Shown: positions 18,138 to 26,776 of the stretch, piece after piece | How the letters are laid out: every line of letters starts with the position of its first letter | How positions within the stretch are numbered: the first letter of the stretch is position 1 | NCBI GenBank assembly: GCA_965249895.1 | Contig: CBDFNC010000001.1 | Span: 496,001 to 560,000 of the forward strand | Length of the DNA stretch: 64,000 bases | Direction of reading: 5' to 3' | DNA from: CBDFNC01 sp965249895 | GTDB taxonomy: Bacteria > Pseudomonadota > Gammaproteobacteria > Enterobacterales > CBDFNC01 | The notes under the pieces: model-generated | The model's input: only the letters and a program-made list of their open reading frames with translations | What the model was told of the DNA's origin: nothing | Database searches by the model: none | Position numbers and translations under genes: made by a program

Positions 18138-19637
18138 TTAGGTAGGAGCCGAACTTGTTCGGCGAATATAGCGTTCGCCGTGTTCGCCGATTGCATAGGC
18201 TCCTACGGCGCGGCGCAGAAATTTTCCGGCTCGGGCTCCTGTACATTGACCTTGTTGGTAACTTAATTCGCCGTTAACCCATACCTTGGCGATTCCGGCT
18301 GCCTTTTGTTTTGGATCTTCAAAAGTAGCGGTATCACGTATGGTCTCAGGGTCAAACAGCACGAGATCAGCAAAGTTCCCTGCTTTTACTTCCCCTCTGC
18401 CTGTCAGCTTGAATTCACCAGCGGACAGGCCTGTCATTTTCTTCACCGCTTCTGGCAGTTCAAATAATTTTTGCTCCCGGCTGTAATAGCCAAGTACGCG
18501 GGGGAAAGCCCCCCATAACCTTGGGTGTGGGTGAGGGTCGTTGGGTAATCCATCGGAGCCCACCATAGTACGTTTATATTTCAGTACGCGTTTAACGTCA
18601 CCTTCATCCATACAGTGGTATACGGCGCCTGCAGGTTGTAGTTTTTTTGCCGCATCCATAAGCGGTAGTTGCCACTGCCGGGCAATATCAGCCAGCATCT
18701 GGCCAGCCATATCCGGGTGTGCATCCGACCAGGTGATATAGATATCTATATCATCGGTGACCTGCTTAAGGTCCAGCGTGGATGAACTGGCTGAGTAGGG
18801 ATAGCAGTCACAGGCTACTTTCTGGCTTTGCGCTGTTTTCTCCATCAGGGCGACTGTTTCTCTGGTGCGCCCCCAGTTACCTGCGCCGGCACATTTTAAA
18901 TGGGAAATAACCACAGGGATCTGGCCGTGACGGCCGACATCGAAAGCCTCTTCCATCGCTTCTAAAATGCCTTCAAATTCAGTGCGCATATGTGTGGTAT
19001 AAATGCCATTAAATTGGGCCAGCTCTTCAACCAGGGCTTTCACTTCTTCGGTAGGGGATTGCTTGGCACTGGCGTAGGCCAGACCTGAACTCAGACCCAA
19101 AGCACCGTTATCCATGGCTTCGCGTAGCTGCATTTTCATCTTATGGATCTCATCAGCGCTGGCGCCTCGCTGCAGGTCGTCCATATGATTGTTGCGCAGT
19201 GCGGTATGGCCTACCAGAGCTGCCACATTTACATTGGGTTGCGCCTGCTCTACTGCTTGAACGTAGTCAGCGAAGGTTGGGTACTTAAAGTCAGCCTGCT
19301 TACCCAACAGGTTCATGGGATCCGGTGGGTCACCTGCCAGAGTGACAGGGCTGGCGCTGATCCCGCAGTTGCCCACAATTACTGTGGTAACACCCTGACT
19401 GATCTTGGTCAGATGTTCAGGTGTTCGGATCACATTGGTGTCGTCGTGAGTGTGTACATCGATAAAGCCTGGGCTAAGCACCAAGCCTTTAGCGTCTACT
19501 AGCTGTTGAGCTAAACTCGTGTCTAGTTGACCGATGGCCGCAATTTTATCTCCCTGTATTGCCAAGTCTGCATGATAGGCAGGGGCGCCGGTTCCATCAA
19601 TAATGCGTGCGCCCTTTATCACTAGATCATATTTCAA
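18138..19637 (-). CDS. N-acyl-D-amino-acid deacylase (amidohydrolase)
   Basis: 499 residues, amidohydrolase superfamily. It has the metal-binding DVHTHDDTNVIRTPEH, QGVTTVIVGNCGIS (bridging Cys/Asn region of D-aminoacylases), LVGHTALR, YTTHMRTEFEGILEAMEEA, VVISHLKCAGAGNWG and VGSDGLPNDPHPHPRLWGAFPRVLGYY. This subfamily removes the acyl group from N-acyl-D-amino acids. In this cluster the natural substrate is more likely N-acetyl-D-glucosaminate, giving acetate and D-glucosaminate (inference). Oddity: the last 20 or so codons (GEHGERYIRRTSSAPT) are read from a dispersed palindromic repeat at 18142-18206, so the native C-terminus has been replaced or extended. The catalytic core is complete. Confidence 0.9.
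   Translation of the reverse strand: MKYDLVIKGARIIDGTGAPAYHADLAIQGDKIAAIGQLDTSLAQQLVDAKGLVLSPGFIDVHTHDDTNVIRTPEHLTKISQGVTTVIVGNCGISASPVTLAGDPPDPMNLLGKQADFKYPTFADYVQAVEQAQPNVNVAALVGHTALRNNHMDDLQRGASADEIHKMKMQLREAMDNGALGLSSGLAYASAKQSPTEEVKALVEELAQFNGIYTTHMRTEFEGILEAMEEAFDVGRHGQIPVVISHLKCAGAGNWGRTRETVALMEKTAQSQKVACDCYPYSASSSTLDLKQVTDDIDIYITWSDAHPDMAGQMLADIARQWQLPLMDAAKKLQPAGAVYHCMDEGDVKRVLKYKRTMVGSDGLPNDPHPHPRLWGAFPRVLGYYSREQKLFELPEAVKKMTGLSAGEFKLTGRGEVKAGNFADLVLFDPETIRDTATFEDPKQKAAGIAKVWVNGELSYQQGQCTGARAGKFLRRAVGAYAIGEHGERYIRRTSSAPT
18142..18206. repeat. Palindromic dispersed repeat (GTAGGAGCC ... GGCTCCTAC)
   Basis: 65 bases that begin GTAGGAGCCGAAC and end GGCTCCTAC, with an inner GTTCGGCGAATATAGCG segment shared with the copies at 29936-30050 and 46061-46170. 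This short copy overlaps the 3' end of the deacylase gene. Confidence 0.8.
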
Positions 19638-19693
19638 TTTATTGTTCTCTCTATTAATCTGTGTCTTCAGGGAGTCTCGGGTTATTAGGGGCT

Positions 19694-20560
19694 TTAGTCC
19701 CCGAGCGGTAAGCGGTCTTCGCCGCCTCTGTGTAAATCCAGGTTGTGCTTCAGGCGTCTTAATTTTTCCCGGCTCTTACGCTTATGTTTAATGGCCAGCT
19801 CTGTAGCCAGTACATCAATCGCGGCCATCATGGCGTAACGAGAAGCCGTTGGTTTAAAAATATAATCTGTTTCTATCGGTTCGATGGGCAGCACGATATC
19901 GGCCACTTTATGCAAGGGTGTATCAGCCTTGGTTATGGCGATGATTTTAGCGCCGTAAGATTGCGCGATTTCTGCCGTTTCCAGTACGTCCGGACTAAAC
20001 CCGCTCAGGCTCAGGCAGATAATCACGTCGTTGTTATCCATAGTGGCCGCGGCCATACGCATTAACATAGGATCGGAGTAAGCAGTTGCGGCGATACCTA
20101 ATCGAAACAGACGGTATTGGGTTTCCTGCGCCATCACTGTGCTGCCGCCACCTACGCCGAAGATCAGTACCTGCCTGGCTTTGCCTAATAATTCGACGCC
20201 TTTATCTACCAGTTCCTGGGTGATCAGTTGCGCGTTGTGGTCCAACGCTGACTTAATTGCCTCGTAAATCCCCTTGATGCCGGTGGGCTCGGTGCTCACT
20301 TCGGAAACAAAGCGTTGGCCTACCGCCAGAGACTGAGCCAAACGCACTTTCAGGTCACGTACGTTTTTACATTCCATGGCCTTAGCGAATCGAGTTATTG
20401 TGGCTTCACTGACCTGCGCTTTTAGCGCCATTTCCGTAATACTGGCGTTAGCCGCAAAGTTCAGATCTTCCAATACGACTTGGGCGACCTTTTTTTCTGC
20501 ATCTCTTAAATGGCCAAAGTTTTCGGTGATCCTGGAAACTATGTCTAACTGATAAGTCAC
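19694..20560 (-). CDS. RpiR-family transcriptional regulator (HTH plus SIS domain)
   Basis: 288 residues. The N-terminal helix-turn-helix of the RpiR type (residues about 1-77: FGHLRDAEKKVAQVVL, NASITEMALKAQVSEATITRFAKAM) is followed by a SIS sugar-phosphate-binding domain (about 120-260: VLIFGVGGGSTVMAQETQYRLFRLG, NDVIICLSLSGFSPDVLETAEIA, AKIIAITKADTPL). Close in type to HexR, whose effector is KDPG; a KDG/KDPG-type effector would suit this cluster. It is the first gene of the leftward group and is divergent from the PLP deaminase, so the 199-base space 20561-20759 probably holds the operator. Confidence 0.92.
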   Translation of the reverse strand: MTYQLDIVSRITENFGHLRDAEKKVAQVVLEDLNFAANASITEMALKAQVSEATITRFAKAMECKNVRDLKVRLAQSLAVGQRFVSEVSTEPTGIKGIYEAIKSALDHNAQLITQELVDKGVELLGKARQVLIFGVGGGSTVMAQETQYRLFRLGIAATAYSDPMLMRMAAATMDNNDVIICLSLSGFSPDVLETAEIAQSYGAKIIAITKADTPLHKVADIVLPIEPIETDYIFKPTASRYAMMAAIDVLATELAIKHKRKSREKLRRLKHNLDLHRGGEDRLPLGD

Positions 20561-20759
20561 AATAAATTTACTCTTCTCGATTTCAATTTTAGGTTAATCA
20601 AAGGCTACAAAAGAAACCGTGATCGCTGCAACACTTTTAGTCATTTTGTTTGAAAGTACCAAGCATTGAAAATAATATATGATTGTTACTAACATAAATT
20701 GGCTTTAGGTAAGGCTTGGTCAGCTTAGGTAAGGTCTACTTAATAGAGAGGCGTGTGGC

Positions 20760-21995
20760 ATGTTGGGTGATAAACAGGATCAGAAGTTAACCAAGGGGCT
20801 GGGTTCTCCAGATAAAGAGTGCTGGTACTTGTTGCAGGAGGATGTGAGTTTACCAGTGGCGGTAATCTACCAGTCCAGGTTGAGCAACAATATCCATTGG
20901 ATGCAGAGTTTTGCCGACAAAATGGGGGTTAAGCTGGCGCCGCACGGTAAGACCACTATGTCTACGGATTTCTTCCAGCGCCAGTTGGAAGCTGGCGCCT
21001 GGGCTACTACGCTTGCCACTGCGCCCCAGGTGAGTGCGGCATACCATGCCGGGTTAAAGCGCATTATGATGGCAAACCAGCTGGTGGGTAAGCGCAACAT
21101 GGAGCTCATTGCCGAGTTGCTGTCGAATAAAGATTTTGAGTTTTACTGCTTAGTGGACTCTGTCGCCAATGTAGAGCAACTGGGACGATTTTTCACCCAG
21201 GCCAATTTACCTCTTAACCTGCTAATTGAAATTGGTGTCCCAGGGGGGCGTTGTGGTTGCAGGAGTGCGGCGCAAATAGCCGACATAGTGACGTCAATTG
21301 CCGAATACCCCAGCCTGAAACTAGCAGGTATAGAAGTCTACGAAGGGGTTATCCACGGAGACAATGCGGAAGCGGAGATTCGTAGCTTCCTGGCCGGAGT
21401 CATTCAAACAACGACTTCCTTACTGGCGGATAAGGCATTTGACACCCGGCAGGTGATCCTTACCGGAGCCGGCAGCGCCTGGTATGACGTGGTGGCGGAC
21501 AGCTTCGTTCAGGCAGAGTTGCCGGCGGCTATTGTTCCCGTGATCCGCCCCGGTTGTTACATTATTCACGATACGGGTATTTATTTGGACGCTCAGTCTC
21601 AGGTAATGGCACGCAGCCAGGCCGCTTGTGATTTGGGTGGTGATCTGGAATCGAGCCTGGAGATATGGGCGTATATTCAATCCATTCCGGAGCCTGGCCA
21701 TGCCATTATCGGCATGGGCAAACGAGATGTGGCTTTCGATGCGGGTTTACCCGTACCAGAACTGCACTTTCGTCCCGGTGATGAACAGCCGGTCAAAGCG
21801 TCGAGTGACTGGAAGGTTACTGCCATTATGGATCAGCACGCTTACCTGGCTTTTCCAGCAGATACCGAGTTACAGGTTGGAGATATGCTTGCATTTTCTA
21901 CTTCGCATCCCTGCCTGACGTTCGACAAATGGCAGAACATTGCCGTGATCAATGACGATTACCAGGTAGAAGAACTGGTTAGCACCAGCTTCTAA
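20760..21995 (+). CDS. PLP-dependent D-amino-acid deaminase (D-serine dehydratase-like)
   Basis: 411 residues of the alanine-racemase-fold group that includes eukaryotic-type D-serine dehydratase and D-threonine aldolase. The PLP lysine is in KLAPHGKTTMSTDFF. LIEIGVPGGRCGCRS and AGIEVYEGVIHGDN line the barrel. The C-terminal metal site is the pair in STSHPCLTFDKW (His and Cys). Members remove ammonia from 3-hydroxy-D-amino acids. Acting on D-glucosaminate, the product would be 2-keto-3-deoxygluconate, which the kinase and aldolase of this cluster consume; that substrate is inferred from the neighbours. It is divergent from the regulator and 76 bases upstream of the GH20 gene. Confidence 0.87.
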   Translation: MLGDKQDQKLTKGLGSPDKECWYLLQEDVSLPVAVIYQSRLSNNIHWMQSFADKMGVKLAPHGKTTMSTDFFQRQLEAGAWATTLATAPQVSAAYHAGLKRIMMANQLVGKRNMELIAELLSNKDFEFYCLVDSVANVEQLGRFFTQANLPLNLLIEIGVPGGRCGCRSAAQIADIVTSIAEYPSLKLAGIEVYEGVIHGDNAEAEIRSFLAGVIQTTTSLLADKAFDTRQVILTGAGSAWYDVVADSFVQAELPAAIVPVIRPGCYIIHDTGIYLDAQSQVMARSQAACDLGGDLESSLEIWAYIQSIPEPGHAIIGMGKRDVAFDAGLPVPELHFRPGDEQPVKASSDWKVTAIMDQHAYLAFPADTELQVGDMLAFSTSHPCLTFDKWQNIAVINDDYQVEELVSTSF

Positions 21996-22071
21996 AAAAC
22001 AAGACCATGGCCCCGTTGGGCCAGCTTACGGGCGGCGTTAACAAAAGCCGTCCGTCCTACTCACTCTGACT

Positions 22072-24459
22072 ATGTCGACATTTGCCGTTATGCCTACTTT
22101 CGCCGCAAAACCTAATACAAATTTGAATTTGATGCCTTATCCCAGTGAAGTAACTCTGGGGCTAGGTGCGTTAACCATCAACGCCGACTTTACCGCTGGG
22201 TTGACGGGTTTCGTTTCTCCCTGTTTGGAAAACGCGCTAATTCGGTTAAACCAGCGGGTTGAAAAACAGACTGGCTTGTTTCTAAAAGCGCCGGTCCAAC
22301 CGCAAGATAAAAAACCGGACCTGATCATAGATGTTAAAAACGGTTCGGGCAGCAGTGTTCAGACTACAGAAGAAGATGAAAGCTATCGCTTGTTGGTCAG
22401 CGTAGAACAGGCGCAGCTATCGGCGAACTCCCCTTATGGCGCTCTGCGCGGTATCGAAACCTTCCTGCAATTGCTGGAAAATACCAGAGCCGGCGCTCAG
22501 GTGCCTACGGTGAATATTCACGATGCTCCCCGTTTTAAATGGCGCGGCATGTTGCTGGATACAGTGCGTCACTTTATCCCCATCGATGTGATTAAACGCC
22601 AGCTGGATGGCATGGCTGCGGCCAAATATAACGTTTTCCATTGGCACCTGACCGATGATCAGGGCTGGCGGATGGAGTCCAAAACTTATCCGAGACTGCA
22701 TGAGTCAGGCTCTGATGGTTTGTATTACAGCCAGGCAGAAATTAAACATATCGTCGCCTATGCCAGTAACTTAGGCATTCGAGTGGTGCCTGAAATTGAT
22801 GTTCCCGGCCACGCAACCGCTATAGCGGTAGCTTATCCTGAGCTGATGTCGGCGCCCGGTCCCTATGAAATTGAGCGTGAGTGGGGGGTATTTAGACCTC
22901 TGCTAAACCCGGCCAACCAAGATGTCTATGTGTTTGTGGATAGCATAATAGGTGAGGTGACAGAGTTATTCCCCGATGCGTATGTGCACATTGGCGGTGA
23001 TGAAGTTAATCCTGCTCAATGGCTGGAAAACCCGAATATCTTAGCCTTTATGGAGCGCCAGGGCCTTAACGACGATAAACAGCTGCATGCCTACTTTAAC
23101 CGGCGGGTAGAAGAGATCCTGCAAAAGCACCAGCGTAAAATGATTGGCTGGGATGAAACCTATCATCCTGATCTGCCCAAGACTGTCGTGATCCAATCCT
23201 GGGAAGGTCAGGACTTTTTGGGCGACAGTGTCAACGATGGTTTCCAGGGTATCCTGAGTACGGGGTTCTACCTGGATCAGCCGCAGCCGACTTCATATCA
23301 TTACCGCAACGACCCCATGCCGAAACCACTTCAGGTGGATGACAAGATTGTTGAAGGGGAGTTTTGGCAAACCTGGTCGTTTGAGATGCCGCGTAAAAAA
23401 GGTGGTCCGCTGACAGGTAGCTTTACCCTTATCACAGCAATAGACGGGAAACGCCGCGGTTACATGGACTTTACCGGTAAATCTCGTCGTGCTGTGAGTG
23501 ATATTCAAACCGTAAAAGGGGTGACCAGTTTTTGGATGGATTCCTGGATGGGGAAAACCAAACCAAACGTGACCTTGGCACAAGGCAAATTATCCGGTTA
23601 CACCCTGGTGGCCAACGGCCAATATCTGATGTCAGGTGAACTGATTGCAGGCTCTGAATTGCCGGGATCGAGCGCTCCGCAAGGCAGGACGCCTTCTTAT
23701 GTTACTCCTGCGCAAGAGCATCTTTTATTAGGTGCGGAAGCAGCGATTTGGGCTGAAAACCTGAGCGCAGATTTACTGGACTTACGTATGTGGCCGCGTA
23801 GCTTTGCTATCGCCGAGCGCCTTTGGTCCAGCGCAGAGCTGACGGATGAAAGCAGCATGTACCAGCGTTTGGAGGCCGTGGGTAACTGGTCCACTGTTTC
23901 CGTAGGATTACAGCATGACTTAAATGCATATGTGGCTTTGTTACGTCTGGCCAATGGTAAGGATGTGGGCCCTTTGCAGATCCTGGCGCAGGCTGTTGAG
24001 CAGGCGCAGTATTATCACAGGCATCACGAAAAATTCGCCGCGGATAATTATCATCAGTTTGAGCCGCTAAACCGCTTTGCCGATGCGCTGCCGGTGGAGA
24101 GTAAACAAGTGCGCCAGTTAGAAAGCGATATTCAAAGCTGGTTAGACAAGCCTGCTGATACTCAAGCAAAAGCCAAGGTTTATAACTTATTGTTTAGCTG
24201 GGTGAGTAATGCGTCTGGATTGATGGAAATATTGAACAATAACCACCTCCTCACAGCAGTAATACCCGTAGCTAAGGATGTCCATGATGTTTCACAGCTA
24301 GGTCTGCAGTTAATGGAAACTATTGAGTCCGGTAACAAGCTTACTGCTGAGCAAGTCAATGATGCGAAAGCGCTGCTAAGCAAGGCTCAGCAGTTTCAGG
24401 ATGAGTTGGTTGTGTCTGGCGCCTATCCCATAGAAAAGCTGCTGACTGCGGCTTACTAA
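22072..24459 (+). CDS. Beta-N-acetylhexosaminidase, GH20
   Basis: 795 residues. It has an N-terminal GH20b domain (about 15-150) and then the catalytic barrel: FKWRGMLLDTVRHFIPIDVI, YNVFHWHLTDDQGWRMESK, VVPEIDVPGHATAIAVAYPEL and the catalytic pair in YVHIGGDEVNPAQW. MIGWDETYHPDLPKTVVIQSW and LLLGAEAAIWAENLSADLLDLRMWPR follow. It releases N-acetylhexosamine from chitin oligomers. Between about residues 415 and 545 there is a segment much longer than usual, rich in beta-type sequence, inserted in the barrel. The signal peptide looks damaged. The ATG leaves only MSTFAVMPTFAA, while the in-frame codons just upstream (KPSVLLTLT) would complete an h-region but lack a start codon. Confidence 0.9.
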   Translation: MSTFAVMPTFAAKPNTNLNLMPYPSEVTLGLGALTINADFTAGLTGFVSPCLENALIRLNQRVEKQTGLFLKAPVQPQDKKPDLIIDVKNGSGSSVQTTEEDESYRLLVSVEQAQLSANSPYGALRGIETFLQLLENTRAGAQVPTVNIHDAPRFKWRGMLLDTVRHFIPIDVIKRQLDGMAAAKYNVFHWHLTDDQGWRMESKTYPRLHESGSDGLYYSQAEIKHIVAYASNLGIRVVPEIDVPGHATAIAVAYPELMSAPGPYEIEREWGVFRPLLNPANQDVYVFVDSIIGEVTELFPDAYVHIGGDEVNPAQWLENPNILAFMERQGLNDDKQLHAYFNRRVEEILQKHQRKMIGWDETYHPDLPKTVVIQSWEGQDFLGDSVNDGFQGILSTGFYLDQPQPTSYHYRNDPMPKPLQVDDKIVEGEFWQTWSFEMPRKKGGPLTGSFTLITAIDGKRRGYMDFTGKSRRAVSDIQTVKGVTSFWMDSWMGKTKPNVTLAQGKLSGYTLVANGQYLMSGELIAGSELPGSSAPQGRTPSYVTPAQEHLLLGAEAAIWAENLSADLLDLRMWPRSFAIAERLWSSAELTDESSMYQRLEAVGNWSTVSVGLQHDLNAYVALLRLANGKDVGPLQILAQAVEQAQYYHRHHEKFAADNYHQFEPLNRFADALPVESKQVRQLESDIQSWLDKPADTQAKAKVYNLLFSWVSNASGLMEILNNNHLLTAVIPVAKDVHDVSQLGLQLMETIESGNKLTAEQVNDAKALLSKAQQFQDELVVSGAYPIEKLLTAAY

Positions 24460-24473
24460 AATCGTCCTCACTA

Positions 24474-24497
24474 CGCGCCTCGCAGGGTTGAGGCGCG
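24474..24497. terminator. Stem-loop after the GH20 gene
   Basis: CGCGCCTC, an 8-base loop, then GAGGCGCG form a perfect 8-bp GC-rich stem 15 bases after the hexosaminidase stop. There is no following U-tract, so it may be a processing or factor-dependent end rather than a classic intrinsic terminator. The remaining space to 24738 holds nothing recognisable. Confidence 0.4.
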
Positions 24498-24738
24498 ATA
24501 CGTTGAAGTAGTGGAGCTTTCCTATGGCTAAATAGACCATCGTTTCTGGCGGTGTTACTCCACAATGCTATGCCGTTGTGGCGTACAAGTTGGGTCTTGT
24601 GTGTTACAAGGTATTAACGCGAACTTCGTCATTACCCGCTTATTGCGGGGAGCTGGTTACTGAACAGTTAAGTGGCCTGGCAATACGGAGTGGCGTTAGC
24701 GGGTTAGCCCAGCATTGTAACTGAACCCGGGGTGGAAT

Positions 24739-25473
24739 CTATGCGTAAATCTGCGCTGGCGAGCTATGAGTTGCCAGCATATAGCCTTTGCCACGGACAG
24801 TGACTAACACTTCCGCTTGTGCCGGGTTGTCTATAAATTTCTTTCGTAAGCGGCCAATCAAAACGTCAATGGAACGGTCCGCTGGTGTCCAGTTGTCCAT
24901 TCCCATTTGTTTTGCTAAATATTGCCGGGAGCATATTCGACCTGCGTACCCTTTCAGCAGCAGCAACAGCTCTTTTTCGTTATCGGTTAGCTGTATCTGA
25001 CTGGAGTTTGGCCGGACCAAAAACTTAGTTTCTTTGTGTAGTTTAAAGCCCGGGAAAATCGGGATATAGGCAGATTCGTCAGCGGAGTTCTGTTTATGCT
25101 TTGCTTGCCTTTTTAGCACAGCTTGCACCCGCAGCAATACTTCAATGGGGTTAAGCGGTTTTACCACATAATCATCGGCACCCTGTGCTAGTCCCATAAT
25201 CCGGTCGGTTTCTGTTCCTTTGGTGGATATTAAGATCACCGGACATAAGTCTTGCTGGGTAATGGCTTGGGTAATTTCCAGGCCATTGGCGTAGGGCAAG
25301 ACAATATCGCACAAAACAATATCTATCTTGGGGTGGCTGTTTTGTATCTGGGTTATTACATCTTTGCCTGTAGTATTTACAGAAACTAAGAAACCTTGTT
25401 GTTTAAGTGGTGAAACCAGGGGCAGGAGTATATTTGGATCATCCTCAATCAACAAAACGTGAGCAGACTTCAT
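24739..25473 (-). CDS. OmpR/PhoB-type response regulator
   Basis: 244 residues. The receiver domain (about 1-118) has the acidic pair IEDD, the phospho-acceptor Asp in DIVLCDIVLPYANG, the conserved Ser/Thr in VILISTKG and the Lys in DDYVVKPLNPIEVLLRV. The C-terminal winged helix (about 140-235) has IQLTDNEKELLLLLKGYAGRICSRQYLAKQM and RSIDVLIGRLRKKFIDNP, followed by VRGKGYMLA. It is a DNA-binding regulator normally paired with a membrane histidine kinase. No kinase gene is adjacent, so it is an orphan here. Confidence 0.93.
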   Translation of the reverse strand: MKSAHVLLIEDDPNILLPLVSPLKQQGFLVSVNTTGKDVITQIQNSHPKIDIVLCDIVLPYANGLEITQAITQQDLCPVILISTKGTETDRIMGLAQGADDYVVKPLNPIEVLLRVQAVLKRQAKHKQNSADESAYIPIFPGFKLHKETKFLVRPNSSQIQLTDNEKELLLLLKGYAGRICSRQYLAKQMGMDNWTPADRSIDVLIGRLRKKFIDNPAQAEVLVTVRGKGYMLATHSSPAQIYA

Positions 25474-25687
25474 TTTGAAACTTTTGACCTTAAATACGTC
25501 AATGCAAAATCAAAATTATAACAAAGCTGAAGTCAGACTGATATGAAGCCATTAGTACTGTAGCGCTGAATTTAGTATTGAGTATTTTATCTTGCCTTCA
25601 TCGTCAATAAAAAGCCCTCTTTCCAAAATAAGCCTGGCTAACTTTTTCATTTTTTTCATTTTTGTATTTGTCTGTCGCTCGGCAGTT

Positions 25688-25700
25688 GGGGGGGGGGGGG
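25688..25700. repeat. Run of 13 G
   Basis: Thirteen consecutive guanines lie between the response regulator promoter side and the IS200-like element. This is the second long G tract of the window; no gene start is near enough to assign a role. The rest of 25474-25743 is AT-rich without recognisable features. Confidence 0.7.
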
Positions 25701-25781
25701 TCTGGAGTATGACAAGAAAAGTACCATGCTAATTAATCATGGGTACACCCCCGGCTTTGCCGGAGAGACTCCCATAGGTTC

Positions 25782-25832
25782 TACCTTTACCGCGGTAAAG
25801 GTACCTTCCACTCTCGACCAAGAGAAGGAAGG
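25782..25832 (+). promoter_or_regulatory. Leader hairpins of the IS200-like transposase, SD sequestration
   Basis: Two stems precede tnpA. One is a perfect palindrome centred on CCTTTACCGCGGTAAAGG. The second pairs CCTTCC-A-CTCT (25804-25814) with AGAG-AA-GGAAGG (25821-25832). The right arm of the second is the ribosome-binding site of tnpA. IS200 elements are known to keep transposase expression low with such a leader structure, so this is likely the same device. Confidence 0.6.
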
Positions 25833-25840
25833 AAAAACCT

Positions 25841-26272
25841 ATGCGAGACTACAAAAGTTTGTCCCATACGCACTGGGATTGTAAGTACCATATTGTATTT
25901 ATCCCAAAGAAAAGGCAGAAGTTGATATTTGGTGCAATCAGAAATGATCTGGGCGAGATATTTCATGACCTTGTTCGAAGACAGGGCGTGGTGATCGAGG
26001 AGGGGCACTTAATGAAGGATCACGTCCATATGTACTTGAGTATCCCGCCGACATTGACGGTGTCGAATGTGGTGGGCCAGCTGAAAGGGAAAAGCGCTAT
26101 CTTAATAGCGAGAACCTTCAAGGGAAGGCAGAGGAATTTCACAGGTGAGGCGTTTTGGGCCAGAGGATATTTTGTGTCTACGGTTGGCTTAGATGAAGCA
26201 ATGGTTCGAGAGTACATTCGGAACCAAGAAAAGAATGATGAACACCGAGATCAGTTGAAGTTCGGTATTTGA
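25841..26272 (+). CDS. tnpA: IS200-family HUH transposase TnpA
   Basis: 143 residues, intact. The single-strand transposase has the HUH motif in LMKDHVHMYLSIPP and the catalytic tyrosine near the C-terminus in MVREYIRNQEKNDEHRDQ. CKYHIVFIPKKRQKLIFG is the usual beginning. It nicks and rejoins single-stranded DNA at the left and right hairpins. The start ATG follows GGAAGGAAAAACCT, with the SD buried in a hairpin. Length is the family standard. Confidence 0.95.
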   Translation: MRDYKSLSHTHWDCKYHIVFIPKKRQKLIFGAIRNDLGEIFHDLVRRQGVVIEEGHLMKDHVHMYLSIPPTLTVSNVVGQLKGKSAILIARTFKGRQRNFTGEAFWARGYFVSTVGLDEAMVREYIRNQEKNDEHRDQLKFGI

Positions 26273-26340
26273 TGCGCCCTGGGCGTTTACTTGAGCCCTT
26301 CAAGGGCGTCCCTTAATAAGCCTCCGGCTTTGCCGGAGGT

Positions 26341-26776
26341 AATTTAACTAACCCCTGATAAACCACCACTTCCGTAGTGTGGCTTGACTAGGCTCTGCCG
26401 TTTAGGCATGCAAGTTGGACCCTGTGCAAAGATCACTGGACCGAGTGTCGGGCCATCCAAGTGTCGAAACACCTCGTACGAGGAAATGGCGTTGTACGCC
26501 AGAGTGGACCGGCATTTTAGTGGCTTCAGCATGCTAACGTTCTGTGTTTAGACCACTTTCTAATGGAGCAGGTCAACACTGAAGCTCGGAGTCATCGGGA
26601 GCAAGGAGGTGACTTGTTCGGAAAACCTGGCAGGCACTGGTTTCGCTCTATCTTCCGCAAAGAGGCATCCGCTCTACAAAGCCTGCAAATATTGTTAGCT
26701 TTATCCCAATTATTAGCTGGATTCCACTTCCACTTGCTTGGGAGTGACAGAATTCAAGTTTCAACTTGGACACAAA
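26341..26776. other. Intergenic region with a degenerate dispersed repeat
   Basis: About 435 bases without a convincing gene. A 62-codon open frame on the minus strand (26344-26532) has no recognisable family or clear ribosome-binding site. Bases 26613-26678 (TTGTTCGG...CAGGCACTGG...AAAGAGGCATCCGCTCTAC) match the right half of the GTAGGAGC-type dispersed repeat seen at 39061 and 44129. This is a truncated copy. Confidence 0.5.

Larger units (their letters stand above)
25744..26340 (+). mobile_element. IS200/IS605-type insertion sequence (tnpA only)
   Basis: The element carries one HUH transposase gene and no tnpB. Its ends are marked by matching GC-rich hairpins instead of inverted repeats. 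On the left CCGGC-TTT-GCCGG lies at 25751-25763, and on the right CCTCCGGC-TTT-GCCGGAGG at 26321-26339, as expected for subterminal palindromes recognised by the Y1 transposase. Exact borders (target cleavage site) cannot be fixed by eye, so the coordinates are approximate by about 10 bases. Confidence 0.75.

Noticed and set aside
26344..26532. 62-residue open frame
   Set aside because: No ribosome-binding site, no recognisable family, and it lies in a stretch of repeat fragments.
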